Assembly: GCA_963840275.1 (NCBI GenBank)
Contig: CAWIYK010000002.1
Span: forward strand, 1,054,001 to 1,118,000
Length of the DNA stretch: 64,000 nt
Direction: 5' to 3'
From: Actinophytocola sp963840275
GTDB lineage: Bacteria > Actinomycetota > Actinomycetes > Mycobacteriales > Pseudonocardiaceae
Shown here piece by piece: positions 62,461 through 64,000 of this stretch. The translations under genes were made by a program, and so were the position numbers. Each line of letters opens with the position of its first letter. Positions within the stretch are counted from its first letter, which is position 1. Below the pieces are notes generated by a model, which was not told the DNA's origin, did no database searches, and saw only the letters and a list, made by a program, of their open reading frames with translations.

Positions 62461-63648
62461 TCAACGCGGCACCTCCAATTCCACGGTCGTGCCGTCCGAT
62501 CCACTGTGGACAGTCAACTTGCCGCCGATCTGCGCGGCTCTGCTTTTCATGCTGCGCAAGCCGAAACCGTCCGCCGCGACCGTCGGGTCGAACCCGGCGC
62601 CGTTGTCGGTCACCCGCAGCGTGGCGCAGGTCTCGTTGACGTGCAAGGAGATCGCCACCTCGGTAGCGCCGGAGTGCTTGCGTACGTTGGTGAGCGACTC
62701 CTGCACCGCGCGCAGCAGCACCACCTCGACCACCGTCGGCAGCTCGACGCTGTCGCCGTCTGCCGTGTAGGTCACCTTGGCCGGGTTCTCCTCGGCGAAC
62801 CGCTCGAGCTGGCGCCGGATCGCCTGGTCGAGCGACCCGGTGCCCAGCGCGGAGGGCATCAGGCCGGCGACGAGCGCCCGCGCCTCGGTCAGGTTCTCCC
62901 GCGCCGTGCGCGCCGCGAGCGTCAGGTGCCGGCGCGCCTTGTCGGTGTCCCGGTCCAGCTCCGACTCCGCGGCCTGCACGAGCGTCACCAGACTCGTGAA
63001 GCCCTGCGCGAGCGTGTCGTGGATCTCCGCCGCGAGCCGGGACCGCTCGGCGGCGATCCCGGTCTCCCGCGACAGCCTGCTGACCTCCTCGCGGCTGGCC
63101 TCCAGCTCCTGGATCAGCACGGCCCGCTCCTCGCTCTGCTCCACGATCCGGTGGATCCAGGTGCCGAGCAGCACGGCGAACGTCAGCGTCAGCAGCGAGC
63201 CGGGGAGGAACTGGCCGAGCATCGCGCCCGGCCCGTCCTCGAGCATCGCGGCCAGCACCGGCGTCAGGTTCGCCGGGACGACCACGAAGACCGCCTCGCG
63301 GAGGTCCAGCGACATGAACGCCCACGGGCACACGGCGAACAGCGCGAACGACGCGGAGGACTCGAACACCACGCCGGCCACGAGCAGCGCCACGACGCCG
63401 AGCATGAAGATCCGGCCCCGCCACACGGAGTGCCGTTCGGTGACGATGGCGGCCCTGCCGTAGGCGACGTACCAGACGCCCATCAGCGTGAGCGTGGCGA
63501 TCGCGCCTACGTGGTCGGTCGGCGCCGCGTCGTCCTCGTTGAGCATCAGCGCGACGATCGTGACGTACCCGACCGCGAAGTAGACCTCCCAGAGCCAGAA
63601 CCAGCGCCGCCAGGCGTCGGTCCCTAGCCCTCGCGTCGGTTGGTCCAC
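62461..63648 (-). CDS. HisKA_3 sensor histidine kinase
   Basis: 395 residues from GTG 63648, with about five membrane helices (residues ~15-165), a short coiled coil, the phospho-acceptor His at 210 (LAAEIHDTLAQG) and a HATPase domain with N-box SLTNVRKHS and G-box VTDNGAGFDPTVAADGFGLRSM. DesK/NarX-like. The GTG overlaps the last 25 bp of the ABC-2 permease gene. Senses an unknown membrane stimulus. Confidence 0.9.
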   Translation of the reverse strand: MDQPTRGLGTDAWRRWFWLWEVYFAVGYVTIVALMLNEDDAAPTDHVGAIATLTLMGVWYVAYGRAAIVTERHSVWRGRIFMLGVVALLVAGVVFESSASFALFAVCPWAFMSLDLREAVFVVVPANLTPVLAAMLEDGPGAMLGQFLPGSLLTLTFAVLLGTWIHRIVEQSEERAVLIQELEASREEVSRLSRETGIAAERSRLAAEIHDTLAQGFTSLVTLVQAAESELDRDTDKARRHLTLAARTARENLTEARALVAGLMPSALGTGSLDQAIRRQLERFAEENPAKVTYTADGDSVELPTVVEVVLLRAVQESLTNVRKHSGATEVAISLHVNETCATLRVTDNGAGFDPTVAADGFGLRSMKSRAAQIGGKLTVHSGSDGTTVELEVPR

Positions 63649-64000
63649 CGGAACGTCAGCAGGCACAGCACCACTCCGATCACGCACCACGCGCCCAGTA
63701 CCAGCGCCGTCGTCCCGTGCTCCCACGATCCTGCCGCCTCCTGAACCATCATGCCGTCCGGCAGGAACACCGAACGGAACCCCTGCGCGACCCACTTGAT
63801 CGGGAAGAACGAGCCCACGTCGATCATCCAGTCCGGCAGGCTGCCGATCGGGATGTACACGCCGGACAGGAACTGCAGCGCCACGTAGGGCAGGTTCGTG
63901 ATCGCCGACGCGCTCTGCGCGTTCTTGGCCAGCGAGCTGATCGTGATGCCCACCAGCGAGCACGAGATCGTGCCGAGCGCGAACACCCACGCGAACGTCA
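63624..64000 (-). CDS. ABC-2-type transporter permease, 5' end outside window
   Basis: At least 125 residues, ending at 63624; the start is beyond the window edge. The visible part has helices of the DrrB/ABC-2 fold (LPYVALQFLSGVYIPIGSLPDWM; PIKWVAQGFRSVF; TTALVLGAWCVIGVVLCLLTF). Exports drugs or lipids with a separate ATPase, probably encoded to the right. Overlaps the kinase start by 25 bp, so it is probably one operon with the two-component system. Confidence 0.85.
   Translation of the reverse strand, partial: TFAWVFALGTISCSLVGITISSLAKNAQSASAITNLPYVALQFLSGVYIPIGSLPDWMIDVGSFFPIKWVAQGFRSVFLPDGMMVQEAAGSWEHGTTALVLGAWCVIGVVLCLLTFRWTNRREG

Overview
The window is 64 kb of high-GC chromosomal DNA from an actinomycete, most likely of the family Pseudonocardiaceae (Amycolatopsis/Saccharothrix/Lentzea-like). 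Signs of this are frequent GTG starts, 1-4 nt start/stop overlaps, several leaderless promoters (TAnnnT 6-8 nt before the start codon), a cvnABCD conservon, an F420-type PPOX enzyme, SepH, an Rpf with a LysM domain, DUF2530/DUF2537/DUF2771/DUF3027 proteins and a bacterial XPB helicase. I saw no tRNA, rRNA, prophage, transposase gene or CRISPR array.

The backbone follows the Mycobacterium tuberculosis order xpb (Rv0861c), helicase-associated protein, small protein, moaC, mog/moaE, rpfA, moaD, cspB-like, DUF2771, MFS, DUF3027, DUF2530, MarR, SpoU methylase, membrane protein, sepH, serC (Rv0884c). This comparison is from memory of that genome. Lineage-specific blocks are set into the backbone: two LppU-like proteins, a UbiX/UbiD decarboxylase with a NitT/TauT ABC importer, the conservon, malic enzyme, a molybdate block (TOBE-HTH, modABC), a partner-switch pair (STAS and RsbW-like), a fatty-acyl-CoA ligase, a sacsin-like ATPase gene with an apparent frameshift, a purine permease, a glutamate-cysteine ligase and a heterodimeric ABC exporter.

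By region: 1-3.4 kb, CoxG-like protein (cut by the window edge), CapA lipoprotein, serine hydrolase, F420 enzyme and a decayed PIN-toxin gene. 3.4-12.6 kb, xpb, lppU pair and the UbiX/UbiD/ABC operon. 13-18 kb, cvnABCD. 18.6-31 kb, helicase-associated protein, malic enzyme, molybdenum cofactor and molybdate uptake genes, Rpf with a CRP-like site and long leader. 31-44 kb, phosphoesterase, partner switch, acyl-CoA ligase, cold-shock protein, DUF2771, MFS, DUF3027 and the sacsin-like gene. 45-64 kb, NCS2 permease, MarR-MFS pair, a candidate iron-regulated locus, glutamate-cysteine ligase, SpoU, ABC exporters, SepH, SerC-PurC, a serine hydrolase and a two-component system beside an ABC-2 permease (cut by the window edge).

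The least explained content is non-coding. Degenerate tandem arrays with a period near 22 bp run up to the stop codons of five genes, and at least two are mirror-symmetric. A ~135-bp element occurs three times and diverges mainly at third codon positions of one frame. A ~170-bp element with terminal inverted repeats and DnaA-box-like motifs occurs twice. A strong IdeR/DtxR box overlaps a possible promoter and precedes a terminator hairpin, which suggests an iron-regulated small RNA. A (T)GTCCANNNTGGAC(A) palindrome recurs inside genes in different reading frames.
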